A stretch of 64,000 nucleotides of DNA, taken from NCBI GenBank assembly GCA_030678995.1, contig JAUXTQ010000034.1, positions 1 through 64,000 of the forward strand, in the 5' to 3' direction. The DNA is from Caulobacter sp. (GTDB lineage: Bacteria > Pseudomonadota > Alphaproteobacteria > Caulobacterales > Caulobacteraceae). A program made the translations under genes and the position numbers. Shown in pieces: positions 1 through 8,248 of this stretch. Each line of letters begins with the position of its first letter. Position 1 is the stretch's first letter. Under the pieces are notes generated by a model. That model saw nothing but the letters and a program-made list of their open reading frames with translations. It was not told the origin of the DNA and did not search any database.

Positions 1-34
1 GGCGTGCGATGAGCACGTGTTCGTAAAGCGCCAT
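1..34 (-). CDS. rpsF: 30S ribosomal protein S6, N-terminal fragment
   Basis: Only the first 11 codons lie in the window; they read MALYEHVLIAR from an ATG at 34 on the minus strand, and the gene continues past the left edge. This matches the usual start of alphaproteobacterial ribosomal protein S6 (MA-YEHV-IAR), a small-subunit protein that binds 16S rRNA together with S18. A good ribosome binding site, AAGGA, sits at 39-43. The assignment rests on a short stretch and on the leader, so it is likely but not proven from this window alone. Confidence 0.75.
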   Translation of the reverse strand, partial: MALYEHVLIAR

Positions 35-171
35 GGTTTCCTTCTTCCGTTTGGAAGGCGGCGCGAACGGGGACGGAAGCTCCCCCGCTCACGATGGGTC
101 TGGCCGCGTCGACCGGGAGGTTCCCGATCCGAAGGGTCCGCGGGCAGACCGCCTTCCGTGACAGGGGGCGC

Positions 172-199
172 TAGTAAGCGAGATTGACCGCAAAGGCAA
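172..199 (-). promoter_or_regulatory. Possible promoter for rpsF
   Basis: On the minus strand a TTGCC element (195-199) lies about 13 bases upstream of GCTTACTA (172-179). This resembles the Caulobacter housekeeping promoter pattern (TTGacg, short spacer, GCTAnAwC) and would leave a leader of roughly 130 bases before rpsF. It is a motif match only; no transcript evidence exists here. Confidence 0.3.
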
Positions 200-216
200 G
201 CGGCGTGGGCGCGACG

Positions 217-244
217 AGGGACAGACACCGAGGTGTCTGTCCCT
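217..244. repeat. GGGACA-type palindrome
   Basis: A perfect 13-bp inverted repeat, AGGGACAGACACC / GGTGTCTGTCCCT, separated by GA. It belongs to the GGGGACA palindrome family seen at 19451, 31697, 32183, 40350 and 48368. A half-site GGGGACACGCAC follows at about 250-261. It sits between the peroxiredoxin stop and the rpsF leader, so it may act as a transcription stop for the peroxiredoxin gene, but no T-run follows the stem. Confidence 0.75.
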
Positions 245-291
245 GAAGCGGGGACACGCACGGGCTGTCGCCGGAAAAGGTCCCCTCGCGC

Positions 292-831
292 CTACTTCGG
301 ATGCGCGGCCCGCCAGGCGCGGACCGCCTCCTTGGCCTTGGCGATGTGCGAGACCGGGTCGGTCAGGGCGGTGTAGGCCAGCAGGATCTTGCCGTCGGGG
401 GCGATGACATAGGTCACCCGGTCCGACAGGTCCGGCTTGATCACCAGCCTGGCGTCATAGGCGGCGATGGTCTCCTTGGTCACCCCGGCCACGGCGAAGG
501 CGCTGCGGCATTCACTCTTCGAGAACTCGGCCAGCTGCTCGACCTTGCCGGCGGTGACGCCGATCACGGTCGCCCCCATGGCCTTGAAGTCGGGCGTGGC
601 CTCGGCGAACTCGTGCGCCTCGATGGTGCAGCCGGAGGTGAAGGCCGCGGGGAAGAAGTAGAGCACCACGGGCCCGTTCTTCAGGGCGTCCGACAGCTTG
701 AACGGCATGGCCTTGCCGCCCAGGAAGGCGGTGGTGGAAAAGTCGGGCGCACTCGCCCCGACCTTGAGGGCGGCCAGGGCCGGTGCGGCCAGAAGCGACA
801 GGGCGAGGGCGGCGGCGGCAAGGCGTTTCAT
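292..831 (-). CDS. Secreted peroxiredoxin (AhpC/TSA, BCP-like)
   Basis: A 179-residue thioredoxin-fold peroxidase that should reduce peroxides through a cysteine thiol. The first ~20 residues form a clear signal peptide ending ALA-A, so it is predicted to act in the periplasm. The peroxidatic cysteine lies in FTSGCTIE, matching the PxxxT/SxxC signature. The resolving cysteine normally five residues further on in BCP-type proteins is absent (EAHEF follows); another cysteine in KSECRS could replace it. It is transcribed toward rpsF and is not obviously in an operon. Family assignment is firm; the physiological substrate is not known. Confidence 0.85.
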   Translation of the reverse strand: MKRLAAAALALSLLAAPALAALKVGASAPDFSTTAFLGGKAMPFKLSDALKNGPVVLYFFPAAFTSGCTIEAHEFAEATPDFKAMGATVIGVTAGKVEQLAEFSKSECRSAFAVAGVTKETIAAYDARLVIKPDLSDRVTYVIAPDGKILLAYTALTDPVSHIAKAKEAVRAWRAAHPK

Positions 832-893
832 GGCAGGTCTCCCGGTTGCGGGGATAGTTAGTCCGTCCGGCCGCCGCGTCCAGTCACGGTTGT

Positions 894-1967
894 TCAGCGG
901 CCCGGCTCAACGAGAATTTTCACATTGGTCTCGGGATTGCCCAGATCGCTGAACGCCTGGGCCACGCCGTCCAGTCCAACCTTGGCAGTGATCAGCGGTT
1001 CGACGTTGATCTTGCCGTCGGCGATGTCGGCGAGGGTCTGGGCGAACTCGTCGGGCTGGTAGCCGAGCACGAACCGCAGATCGAGCTGCTTGTTGATGGC
1101 CAGCGACGGCTCGATCCGGTCGGCCTCCATACAGACGCCGGCGACGATGATCTGGGCCTTGGGCGGGCAGCCCTCGATCACGCTCTGCAGCACGCCGGGC
1201 GAGCCGACGCATTCGAAGACCACCGGCCGGCCGTAGGTCTGGCCGCCGAACAGGGCCACGCGCATGGCGTCGAGCGTCGCCGGCACGCCGAACTCGCTCC
1301 ATTTGGTGTGCGGACCGGTCTGGGCGGGGTCGACCACCACGTCGGCGCCCATGGCCTCGGCGGCGGCGCGGCGGCGGGGGGAGAAGTCGGCGGCGATGAT
1401 CGGGCCGTGGCCGCGCACCTTCAGGGCGGCGATCACCGCCAGACCCACCGGGCCGCAGCCGAGCACCAGCGAGACGGAGTTTTTGTCCAGGGCGGCGGCG
1501 GCCACCGCGTGGGCGCCCACGGCCATCGGCTCGGTCAGGGCGGCGTGGTCGGTGGACAGGCCATTGGGCACTTCCAGCAGCAGGCCCTCGGTGAGGATCA
1601 TCCGCTCGGCGAAACCGCCGGGATACTTGTTGGAATAGCCAACCGCGTCGAAGCCCTCGGGACCCATGTTGACCGGCATCGAGACCACCCGCGTGCCGGC
1701 CTTGAACCGGTTGGCGCCGGGTCCGCCCTCCAGCACCTCGGCGCAGAACTCGTGGCCGAAGACGATGTCCTTCTTCGGGTCCATGCCGCCGGTGGCGCCT
1801 GAACGGCGGCCCATCTCGACCATGTGGTCGAGGTGATGCAGCGCATGCAGGTCCGAGCCGCAGATGCCGCAGGCCAGGGTCTTGACCCGCACCTGGCCGG
1901 GACCGGGATCGCGCTCCTCGATCACATCACAGACCAGCTTCCCGTCCCGCCGCACGACCGCCCGCAT
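894..1967 (-). CDS. Zinc-dependent medium-chain alcohol dehydrogenase
   Basis: A 357-residue MDR-superfamily oxidoreductase, NAD(P)-dependent. The start MRAVVRRDGK at 1967 is chosen over an upstream in-frame ATG because AGGGAG precedes it and the family begins there. The catalytic zinc site shows as CGICGSDLH and GHEFCAE, and the Rossmann fold as LGCGPVGLAV followed by ADFSPRRR. The four-cysteine structural zinc lobe of classical alcohol dehydrogenases is missing, as in several MDR subfamilies. The substrate cannot be deduced. It lies 67 bases downstream of a HAD phosphatase on the same strand, so the two may be cotranscribed. Confidence 0.8.
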   Translation of the reverse strand: MRAVVRRDGKLVCDVIEERDPGPGQVRVKTLACGICGSDLHALHHLDHMVEMGRRSGATGGMDPKKDIVFGHEFCAEVLEGGPGANRFKAGTRVVSMPVNMGPEGFDAVGYSNKYPGGFAERMILTEGLLLEVPNGLSTDHAALTEPMAVGAHAVAAAALDKNSVSLVLGCGPVGLAVIAALKVRGHGPIIAADFSPRRRAAAEAMGADVVVDPAQTGPHTKWSEFGVPATLDAMRVALFGGQTYGRPVVFECVGSPGVLQSVIEGCPPKAQIIVAGVCMEADRIEPSLAINKQLDLRFVLGYQPDEFAQTLADIADGKINVEPLITAKVGLDGVAQAFSDLGNPETNVKILVEPGR

Positions 1968-2034
1968 CGTCTCTCTCCCTGGTTTTTCACGACCGTAGGG
2001 GATGACGTCACGGCAACGCCAGCGCTCTGGCGCG

Positions 2035-2664
2035 TCAGCCGATTCGGCCGACGATCTCGCCCATCGTCTCGAACACATGGTCGGGCCGCTGGGCCTTCAG
2101 CGCGTCCGGCGCGGTGTAGCCCCAGCAGACCACCGCGGTCGCCAGCCCGACCTCACGGGCGGCGTCCAGGTCGCGGATCTCGTCGCCGATGCTGACCGCG
2201 TCGGCCGGCGCGACCCCGAGCGCCTTGAGCACCCGCCGGAACTTGCTGGCCTTGCCGAACACCGTGGCGCCGCAGGCGAACTGCGAGACCAGCCCGCTGA
2301 GCTCATCACCCAGCACGATGCGGATGTTGGCCTCGGTGTTGGAACTGACGACCGCCAGCTTGACCCCCGCCGCGTGCAGGCTGCGCAGGGTTTCCGGCGC
2401 GCCGTCGAACATCCGGATCGTGCCGGCCTCGCTGGCCATCAGCGTGTGAAAGTGCGCCGCGATGATCGGCAACTTCAGCGCGGGAAGCCGCTGCAGCTTC
2501 ATCAGGTCCCGCGCGGTCATGGTGCGCAGGGTGTCGAGCTGGCTGCGGTCGATCTTCCGGAAGCCGAACTTCTCGGCCATCTGGTCGGACGCGTCGAGCA
2601 TCCAGCCCATGGTGTCGCCAAGGGTTCCGTCGAAGTCGAAGATGGCGAGCCGGTAGGCGGGCAA
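2035..2664 (-). CDS. HAD-superfamily hydrolase (phosphatase-like)
   Basis: About 209 residues of a haloacid-dehalogenase-type phosphatase. Motif I is FDFDGTLGD, motif II VVSSN, and motif IV IGDEIRDLDAA, so the aspartate nucleophile and the metal-binding acidic residues are present. A small helical cap occupies the region after motif I. The start is uncertain: a TTG at 2664 with AGGAC just upstream puts motif I close to the N-terminus and is preferred, while an ATG at 2748 would add 28 residues unlike the family. It is divergent from fabD. It resembles phosphoglycolate-phosphatase-like enzymes, but the substrate is unknown. Confidence 0.75.
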   Translation of the reverse strand: MPAYRLAIFDFDGTLGDTMGWMLDASDQMAEKFGFRKIDRSQLDTLRTMTARDLMKLQRLPALKLPIIAAHFHTLMASEAGTIRMFDGAPETLRSLHAAGVKLAVVSSNTEANIRIVLGDELSGLVSQFACGATVFGKASKFRRVLKALGVAPADAVSIGDEIRDLDAAREVGLATAVVCWGYTAPDALKAQRPDHVFETMGEIVGRIG

Positions 2665-2770
2665 GGGCGATGGTCCTGATACGGAGCAGGGACATAAACC
2701 GGGAAGGTTGCCCGCCGCCAGCCTTTCGCCTAACCGTGCCCGCCACAAATTCTCAGATCAGGAGCGGGCC

Positions 2771-3715
2771 ATGAGCCTCGCCTTCATCTTCCCCGGACAG
2801 GGCAGCCAGGCTGTGGGCATGGGCGCGGCGCTGGCCGACGCCTTCGCCAGCGCCCGCGAGGTGTTCCAGGAAGTCGATGACGCCCTGTCGCAGAAGCTCG
2901 CCAAGCTGATGCGCGAGGGCCCCGAGACCGACCTGACCCTGACCGAGAACGCCCAGCCGGCCTTGATGGCCGTCAGCCTGGCCGTGATGCGCGTGCTCGA
3001 AAAGGAACTGGGCGTGCCGGTCGAGAAGGCCGCCTTTGTCGCCGGCCACTCACTGGGCGAATACGCCGCCCTGGCCGCGGCCGGCGCCATCAGCCTGGCC
3101 GACACGGCCCGGCTGCTGAAGCTGCGCGGCCAGGCCATGCAGCGGGCCGTGCCAGTGGGGCAGGGGGCGATGGCCTCGCTGATCGGGCCCAAGACCGACG
3201 TGGCCCTGGCCGAAGCGGCCGCCGCGGCCGGCGCCGAGGTCGGCGTCTGTGTCGTGGCCAACGACAACAACAACGGCAACGTGGTCATCTCCGGCGACCG
3301 GGCCGGGGTCGATCGCGCCATCGAGAAGGCCAAGGAACTGGGCGCGCGGGCCATTCCGCTGAACGTCTCTGCGCCCTTCCACTGCCCGCTGATGCAGCCG
3401 GCGGCCGACGAGATGGCCACGGCTTTGGCCGGCACGACCATTCTGGCCCCGCGCGCGCCGCTTGTGGCCAACGTCACCGCCCGGCCGACCCTTGATCCGG
3501 AAGTCATTCGCAAGCTGCTGGTCGAGCAGGTCACCGGCCGAGTGCGCTGGCGAGAGAGCATGGAATGGCTGGCCGGCGACGGCGGCGTCACCCGCTTCGC
3601 CGAGGCCGGTGCCGGCAAGGTACTGTCCGGCATGGCCAAGCGCATCGCCCCCGACGCCGAGGCTGTGCCGTTGAACACGCCGGCCGATCTGGAGGCTTTC
3701 GCCAAGTCGCTGTGA
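2771..3715 (+). CDS. fabD: Malonyl-CoA:ACP transacylase
   Basis: A 314-residue enzyme that moves malonyl from CoA to acyl carrier protein, supplying the extender unit for type II fatty acid synthesis in the cytoplasm. The start MSLAFIFPGQGSQ at 2771 follows AGGAG; an ATG at 2708 would add an unrelated 21-residue leader. Visible hallmarks are FPGQGSQ, the nucleophile elbow GHSLGEYAAL and the catalytic histidine in APFHCPLM. It heads a rightward run fabD-fabG-acpP-fabF. A 31-bp inverted repeat separates it from fabG. Confidence 0.95.
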   Translation: MSLAFIFPGQGSQAVGMGAALADAFASAREVFQEVDDALSQKLAKLMREGPETDLTLTENAQPALMAVSLAVMRVLEKELGVPVEKAAFVAGHSLGEYAALAAAGAISLADTARLLKLRGQAMQRAVPVGQGAMASLIGPKTDVALAEAAAAAGAEVGVCVVANDNNNGNVVISGDRAGVDRAIEKAKELGARAIPLNVSAPFHCPLMQPAADEMATALAGTTILAPRAPLVANVTARPTLDPEVIRKLLVEQVTGRVRWRESMEWLAGDGGVTRFAEAGAGKVLSGMAKRIAPDAEAVPLNTPADLEAFAKSL

Positions 3716-3726
3716 GCGCCTAAACT

Positions 3727-3835
3727 CCGCTCATCCCCGCGAAGGCGGGGACCCAGGCTTTTTTCCTGAAGCGCTGGATGCGAGCGGTACTGAACAAAAA
3801 CAAACCTGGGTCCCCGCCTTCGCGGGGATGAGCGG
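3727..3835. repeat. Long inverted repeat between fabD and fabG
   Basis: Two perfect 31-bp arms (3727-3757 and 3805-3835) starting CCGCTCATCCCCGCG and ending GCGGGGATGAGCGG enclose 47 bases. Each arm is itself a GC-rich hairpin (CCCCGCGAAGGCGGGG). Related copies lie at 18588-18669, 22973-23089 and 43839-43946. It ends 11 bases before fabG, so a folded transcript would sit against the fabG ribosome binding region. Confidence 0.85.
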
Positions 3836-3846
3836 AAGAAAGAGCC

Positions 3847-4587
3847 ATGTTCGATCTCACCGGCAAGACCGCCCTCGTCACCGGCGCCACGGGCGGCATC
3901 GGCGGCGCCATCGCCCGGGCGCTGCACGCCCAGGGGGCGCATGTGATTCTGTCGGGAACCCGCGAGGCCGCGCTGGAGGCCCTGGCCGCCGAGTTGGGCG
4001 CGCGCACCAGCGCGGTCACCGCCAACCTGTCCGATTCGGCCAGCGTCGACGGCCTGGTGGCCGCGGCGGAGGCGGCTTCCGGCAAGGAGCTGGACATCCT
4101 GGTGGCCAACGCCGGCATCACCCGCGACGGCCTGATGCTGCGGATGAAGGACGAGGACTGGGAACAGGTCATCAAGGTGAACCTCGAATCCTATTTCCGC
4201 CTCTCCCGCGCCGCCCTGAGGGGCATGATGAAGCGCCGTTGGGGCCGGATCATCGGAATCACCTCGGTGGTCGGGGTCACCGGAAACCCGGGCCAGGCCA
4301 ACTACGCCGCCTCCAAGGCCGGCATGATCGGCTTTTCCAAGGCCCTGGCCCAGGAAGTGGCCAGCCGCAACGTGACGGTGAACACCGTCGCCCCCGGCTT
4401 TATCGCCAGCCCCATGACCGATGGCCTGAACGACGCGCAACGCGAGGCCATCCTTGGGAAGATCCCCTCCGGCCGGCTGGGCTCCGGCGGCGACGTCGCG
4501 GCCGCCTGCGTCTACCTGGCGAGCGAAGAAGGCGCCTATGTCACCGGTCAGACCTTGCACGTGAACGGCGGCATGGCGATGATCTGA
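3847..4587 (+). CDS. fabG: 3-oxoacyl-ACP reductase
   Basis: A 246-residue short-chain dehydrogenase that reduces 3-oxoacyl-ACP with NADPH, the first reduction of the fatty-acid elongation cycle. It shows TGATGGIG (cofactor loop), NAG (in VANAGITRDGL), the catalytic Ser in GITSVVG, and YAASKAG with the Tyr/Lys pair. The length is typical, and the C-terminal VNGGMAMI is characteristic of FabG. It sits between fabD and acpP, which supports the fatty-acid role rather than a generic SDR. GAAAGAG upstream of the ATG is the likely ribosome binding site, directly beside the inverted repeat. Confidence 0.95.
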   Translation: MFDLTGKTALVTGATGGIGGAIARALHAQGAHVILSGTREAALEALAAELGARTSAVTANLSDSASVDGLVAAAEAASGKELDILVANAGITRDGLMLRMKDEDWEQVIKVNLESYFRLSRAALRGMMKRRWGRIIGITSVVGVTGNPGQANYAASKAGMIGFSKALAQEVASRNVTVNTVAPGFIASPMTDGLNDAQREAILGKIPSGRLGSGGDVAAACVYLASEEGAYVTGQTLHVNGGMAMI

Positions 4588-4709
4588 AGACCGCCCCTGT
4601 TCGTCGGCTGGCCGCTGGCCACCCCGAATGGAACATGGTAGGCGGAGCCCGATTTCCCGTGATCGCTTCGGCGGCCGGGCCACTAAAGACCTAAAGAGGA
4701 CCAGAACGA

Positions 4710-4949
4710 ATGTCCGACATTCTCGAGCGTGTGCGTAAGATCGTCATCGAACACCTCGACGCCGATCCTGAAAAGGTCACCGAGAAGGCCAGCTTCATCG
4801 ATGACCTCGGCGCCGACAGCCTCGACAACGTCGAGCTGGTGATGGCCTTCGAAGAGGAATTCGACATCGAGATTCCCGACGACGCCGCCGAACACATCCA
4901 GACGGTCGGCGACGCCGTGAAGTTCATCTCGGAAAAAGTCGGCGGTTGA
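4710..4949 (+). CDS. acpP: Acyl carrier protein
   Basis: A 79-residue, very acidic carrier that holds growing acyl chains on a 4'-phosphopantetheine arm. The attachment serine is Ser37 in [10 protein letters not shown], and the helical pattern and length are canonical. AGAGGA precedes the ATG. It is placed between fabG and fabF, the conserved bacterial order. A strong hairpin follows the stop (4977-5015), which could give acpP a more abundant short transcript than fabF, as would suit a highly abundant carrier protein. Confidence 0.97.
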   Translation: MSDILERVRKIVIEHLDADPEKVTEKASFIDDLGADSLDNVELVMAFEEEFDIEIPDDAAEHIQTVGDAVKFISEKVGG

Positions 4950-4976
4950 TCCGCAGACTCTTTTCCGGTCGATTCA

Positions 4977-5024
4977 CCGCCGCGCGGTGTCGGGTCCGCC
5001 CGACGCGCGCGGCGGCTTCGTTTT
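4977..5024 (+). terminator. Hairpin with T-run between acpP and fabF
   Basis: CCGCCGCGCG (4977-4986) pairs with CGCGCGGCGG (5006-5015) around an inner TGTCGGG/CCCGAC stem, followed by CTTCGTTTT. This is the shape of an intrinsic terminator or partial attenuator. It lies inside a probable fab operon, so it may separate acpP mRNA levels from those of fabF. Confidence 0.65.
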
Positions 5025-5063
5025 GAGCGGTCCCCGGTTGATGCGGGGGTAGGAGTTGATTCC

Positions 5064-6344
5064 ATGCGGCGCGTTGTCGTCACCGGTCTGGGCCTGCTGA
5101 CCCCCCTGGGGCAGGGCGTGGACGTTACCTGGAAGGCCATCCTGGCCGGCGCCTCCGGCGCGGGCCGGATCACCACCTTCGATCCCGAGGAATACGGCTG
5201 TCAGGTCGCCTGCGAGATTCCGCGGGTCGATGGCCGCGGCGGCGGCGGGCCGGATGTCGAGGGATCGTTCGATCCGGGCGGCACCATGGGCCCCAAGGAC
5301 CAGCGCAAGGTCGACGACTTCATCCTCTACGCCATGGCGGCGGCCGACGAGGCCGTGCGCGACGCCGGCCTGACCGAGATCGACGAGGAAACCGCCTTCC
5401 GCACCGGCGTGATCATCGGCTCGGGCATCGGCGGCCTGAACACCATCGCCGAGACGGCCCTCGAGCTGCGCGACAAGGGTCCGCGCCGGATCAGCCCGTT
5501 CTTCATCCCCTCGGCCCTGATCAACCTGGCCTCGGGCCAGGTGTCGATCCGCTACGGCTTCAAGGGTCCCAACCACGCGGTGGTCACCGCCTGCGCCACC
5601 GGCGCCCACGCCATCGGCGACGCGACCCGGATGATCAAGTACGGCGACGCCGACATCATGATCGCCGGCGGGGCCGAGGCGTCGATCTGCCCCCTCGGCG
5701 TGGCCGGCTTCGTCGCCTGCCGCGCCATGGTCACAGACTTCAACGACCGCCCCACGCAAGCTTCGCGCCCCTACGACAAGGACCGCGGCGGCTTCGTCAT
5801 GGGCGAGGGCGCCGGCGTCCTGGTGCTGGAGGAGTACGAGCACGCCAAGGCCCGTGGCGCGAAGATCTACGCCGAGGTGGTCGGCTACGGCCTGTCGGGC
5901 GACGCCTATCACATCACCGCCCCCTCCGATGACGGCGACGGCGGCTTCCGGGCCATGACCGCGGCCCTCAAGGACTCGGGCCTGGCGGTGACGGACATCG
6001 ACTACGTCAACGCCCACGGCACCTCCACCATGGCCGACGGCCTGGAGTTGGGCGCGGTGACGCGGTTGCTGGGCGACCACGCGAAGAACGTCGCCATGTC
6101 CTCGACCAAGTCGATGACCGGCCACCTGCTGGGCGCGGCCGGGGCGGTCGAGGGCATCTTCTCGATCCTCGCCATCCGCGACCAGATCGCGCCGCCGACG
6201 ATCAACCTGGACAACCCCGAATTCGACACCCCCATCGATCTCGTCCCGCACAAGGCGAAGCCGATGGCGATCGAGGTCGCCATGTCCAACAGCTTCGGCT
6301 TCGGCGGCACCAACGCCTGCGTGATCTTCAAGAAGGCCCCGTGA
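5064..6344 (+). CDS. fabF: Beta-ketoacyl-ACP synthase II
   Basis: A 426-residue condensing enzyme that joins malonyl-ACP to acyl-ACP. The active-site cysteine is about residue 177 in VTACATGAH, and the two catalytic histidines are in NAHGTST and MTGHLLGAAG. It ends with the FabF-type SNSFGFGGTNA segment. A glycine-rich insert around residues 57-74 makes it slightly longer than the E. coli enzyme. The start MRRVVVTGLG fits the family. The stop overlaps the mltG GTG start by four bases, so translation of the two is coupled. Confidence 0.95.
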   Translation: MRRVVVTGLGLLTPLGQGVDVTWKAILAGASGAGRITTFDPEEYGCQVACEIPRVDGRGGGGPDVEGSFDPGGTMGPKDQRKVDDFILYAMAAADEAVRDAGLTEIDEETAFRTGVIIGSGIGGLNTIAETALELRDKGPRRISPFFIPSALINLASGQVSIRYGFKGPNHAVVTACATGAHAIGDATRMIKYGDADIMIAGGAEASICPLGVAGFVACRAMVTDFNDRPTQASRPYDKDRGGFVMGEGAGVLVLEEYEHAKARGAKIYAEVVGYGLSGDAYHITAPSDDGDGGFRAMTAALKDSGLAVTDIDYVNAHGTSTMADGLELGAVTRLLGDHAKNVAMSSTKSMTGHLLGAAGAVEGIFSILAIRDQIAPPTINLDNPEFDTPIDLVPHKAKPMAIEVAMSNSFGFGGTNACVIFKKAP

Positions 6345-7366
6345 GCCGCAAGCCCTCCAGACCCGCCGGGCTGCCCCTGATGCGCCGCCTGGTGATCATG
6401 GCGATGAGCGCCTTCGCCACCCTGTGCGTGGCTCTGGTGATCGTCGGCCTGTGGGCGGTGTGGAGCTATCGCGGTCCGGGGCCGGAAGCCCGCCAGGGCG
6501 AGATCACCAACGTCATGCTGCGCCGGGGCGCGGGCCTGAACGAAATCGCTGCGTCGCTGGAGCGGGCCCACGTGGTGCGCTCGGCGACCATCTTCATCGC
6601 CGCCGCTCAGGTCACCGGCGCGGCGCGGGAGCTGAAGGCCGGCGAGTACGAATTCCCCTCCGGGGCCTCGATGTCCCGGGTGCTGGACGCCATCCGCGCC
6701 GGCAAGACCGTGCGCCATCAGGTGACCATCCCCGAAGGCATGACCTCGGAGATGGTCATCGAGATCCTGGGCAGGGAAGAGGCCCTGACCGGGGTCGCCC
6801 CGACCCCGCCGGAAGGCGCCGTCCTGCCGGAGACCTACGCCTTCGAGCGCGGCGAGGACCGGGCGGCGGTGCTGCAGAGGATGATGGACGCCCGCGACAA
6901 GGTGCTGGCCGAGCTGTGGGCAAAGCGCCAGCCGGGCCTGCCGATCAGCACGCCGGAGGAGGCGGTGATCCTCGCCTCGATCGTCGAGAAGGAAACCGGC
7001 GTGGCCAGCGAGCGGCCGCAGGTGGCCTCGATCTTCGTCAATCGCCTGCGCAAGGGCATGCGGCTGGAGAGCGACCCGACGATCATCTACGGCATCACCA
7101 AGGGCCGCCCGCTGGGCCGCCGGATCCTGCTGTCCGAGCTGCAGGCGCCCACGCCCTACAACACCTACGCCATCGACGGCCTGCCGCCGACGCCAATCGC
7201 CAATCCCGGGCGCGCCTCGCTGGCCGCGGTGCTCGATCCGCCGCGGACCGACTACCTGTTCTTCGTCGCCGACGGCTCGGGCGGTCACGCCTTCGCCGCC
7301 ACCTATGAGGAGCACGCCCGCAACGTCGAGAAATGGCGCGCCTGGCGCGCCAGAACGGGCAAGTAG
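6341..7366 (+). CDS. mltG: Endolytic murein transglycosylase
   Basis: A 341-residue inner-membrane enzyme (YceG-like) that cleaves nascent glycan strands and sets their length. It starts at a GTG overlapping the fabF stop. Residues ~15-45 form one transmembrane helix, followed by a LysM-like region (NVMLRRGAGLNEIAASL) and the YceG catalytic domain with the glutamate in ASIVEKETG. The conserved PTPYNTYAIDGLPPTPIANPG region is present (quoted in part, beginning PTPYNTY). fabF-mltG neighbourhood is common in proteobacteria and links lipid with wall synthesis. Confidence 0.93.
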   Translation: MSRKPSRPAGLPLMRRLVIMAMSAFATLCVALVIVGLWAVWSYRGPGPEARQGEITNVMLRRGAGLNEIAASLERAHVVRSATIFIAAAQVTGAARELKAGEYEFPSGASMSRVLDAIRAGKTVRHQVTIPEGMTSEMVIEILGREEALTGVAPTPPEGAVLPETYAFERGEDRAAVLQRMMDARDKVLAELWAKRQPGLPISTPEEAVILASIVEKETGVASERPQVASIFVNRLRKGMRLESDPTIIYGITKGRPLGRRILLSELQAPTPYNTYAIDGLPPTPIANPGRASLAAVLDPPRTDYLFFVADGSGGHAFAATYEEHARNVEKWRAWRARTGK

Positions 7367-8248
7367 ATGGCCCTTTCGGGCATGACCGGCTTTGCCCGGG
7401 TCGAGGGGGCCCACGGGGCCTGGTCCTGGGCCGTCGAGGCGCGTTCGGTCAACGGCCGCAACCTTGAGGTCCGCTTCCGCGGCCCGCCGGGCTTCGACCT
7501 GCTGGAAAAGAGCGTCCGCGACGCCGCCCAGGCCCGGTTCCAGCGCGGCCAGATCAATGTCGGCCTGCAGGCGAAGCACGCCGAGACGGCGCTGTCGGTC
7601 TCGGTCAACATCGAGCAGCTCGAACGCTACCTGGCCCTGGTCGAGCCGCTGGTGAAGGCCGGCCGGGCCGGTCCGCCCAGCGGGGACGGCCTGCTGGCCC
7701 TGCGCGGGGTGCTGGAGGCGGTCGACCCCGAGGATGACCCGCAGGCCCGGGCCGAGTTGGAACTGGCCATGGCGGCCAGCCTGGCGGCCGGGCTGGACGC
7801 CCTGAAGGCTTCCCGTCTCGACGAGGGCGCGGCCCTGGCCCCGGTTCTGGCCGGTCAGATGGACCGCATCGCCGAGCTGGTCACCGCCGCAACGGCCGAG
7901 GCCGCCGGCCATCCGGCCGTCATTCGCGACCGCTTCGCTCGCCGTCTGAAGGAACTGGCCGGCGAGGCCGCCTCCGAGGAGCGCATCATCCAGGAGGCCG
8001 CCGCCCAGGCCGTGAAGGCCGACGTGCGCGAAGAACTCGACCGCCTCGCCGCCCATGTGGCCTCCGCCCGCTCCCTGCTGGCCGCGGAGGCCGCCGCCGG
8101 CCGCCGGCTGGACTTCCTGACCCAGGAGTTCATGCGTGAGGCCAACACCCTGTGCTCGAAATCGGCCACCTCGGCCTTGACCGCCATCGGCCTCGACCTC
8201 AAAGCGGTGATCGAGCAATTCCGCGAGCAGGTGCAGAATGTCGAGTGA
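7367..8248 (+). CDS. YicC-family endoribonuclease
   Basis: A 293-residue YicC/YloC family protein. The ATG follows the mltG stop directly. It begins with the conserved SGMTGFAR and SWAVEARSVNGR, and ends with the C-terminal YicC domain containing FLTQEFMREANTLCSK, which is highly diagnostic. Members in E. coli and Bacillus have endoribonuclease activity; that activity here is inferred from family. It overlaps gmk by 11 bases, an arrangement (yicC-gmk) seen widely, so the two are cotranslated. Confidence 0.92.
   Translation: MALSGMTGFARVEGAHGAWSWAVEARSVNGRNLEVRFRGPPGFDLLEKSVRDAAQARFQRGQINVGLQAKHAETALSVSVNIEQLERYLALVEPLVKAGRAGPPSGDGLLALRGVLEAVDPEDDPQARAELELAMAASLAAGLDALKASRLDEGAALAPVLAGQMDRIAELVTAATAEAAGHPAVIRDRFARRLKELAGEAASEERIIQEAAAQAVKADVREELDRLAAHVASARSLLAAEAAAGRRLDFLTQEFMREANTLCSKSATSALTAIGLDLKAVIEQFREQVQNVE

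Noticed and set aside
2758..4683. 641-codon open frame on the minus strand across fabD and fabG
   Set aside because: It is antisense to two certain genes; very high G/C third positions in the real genes remove stop codons from this frame. The protein has no family features.
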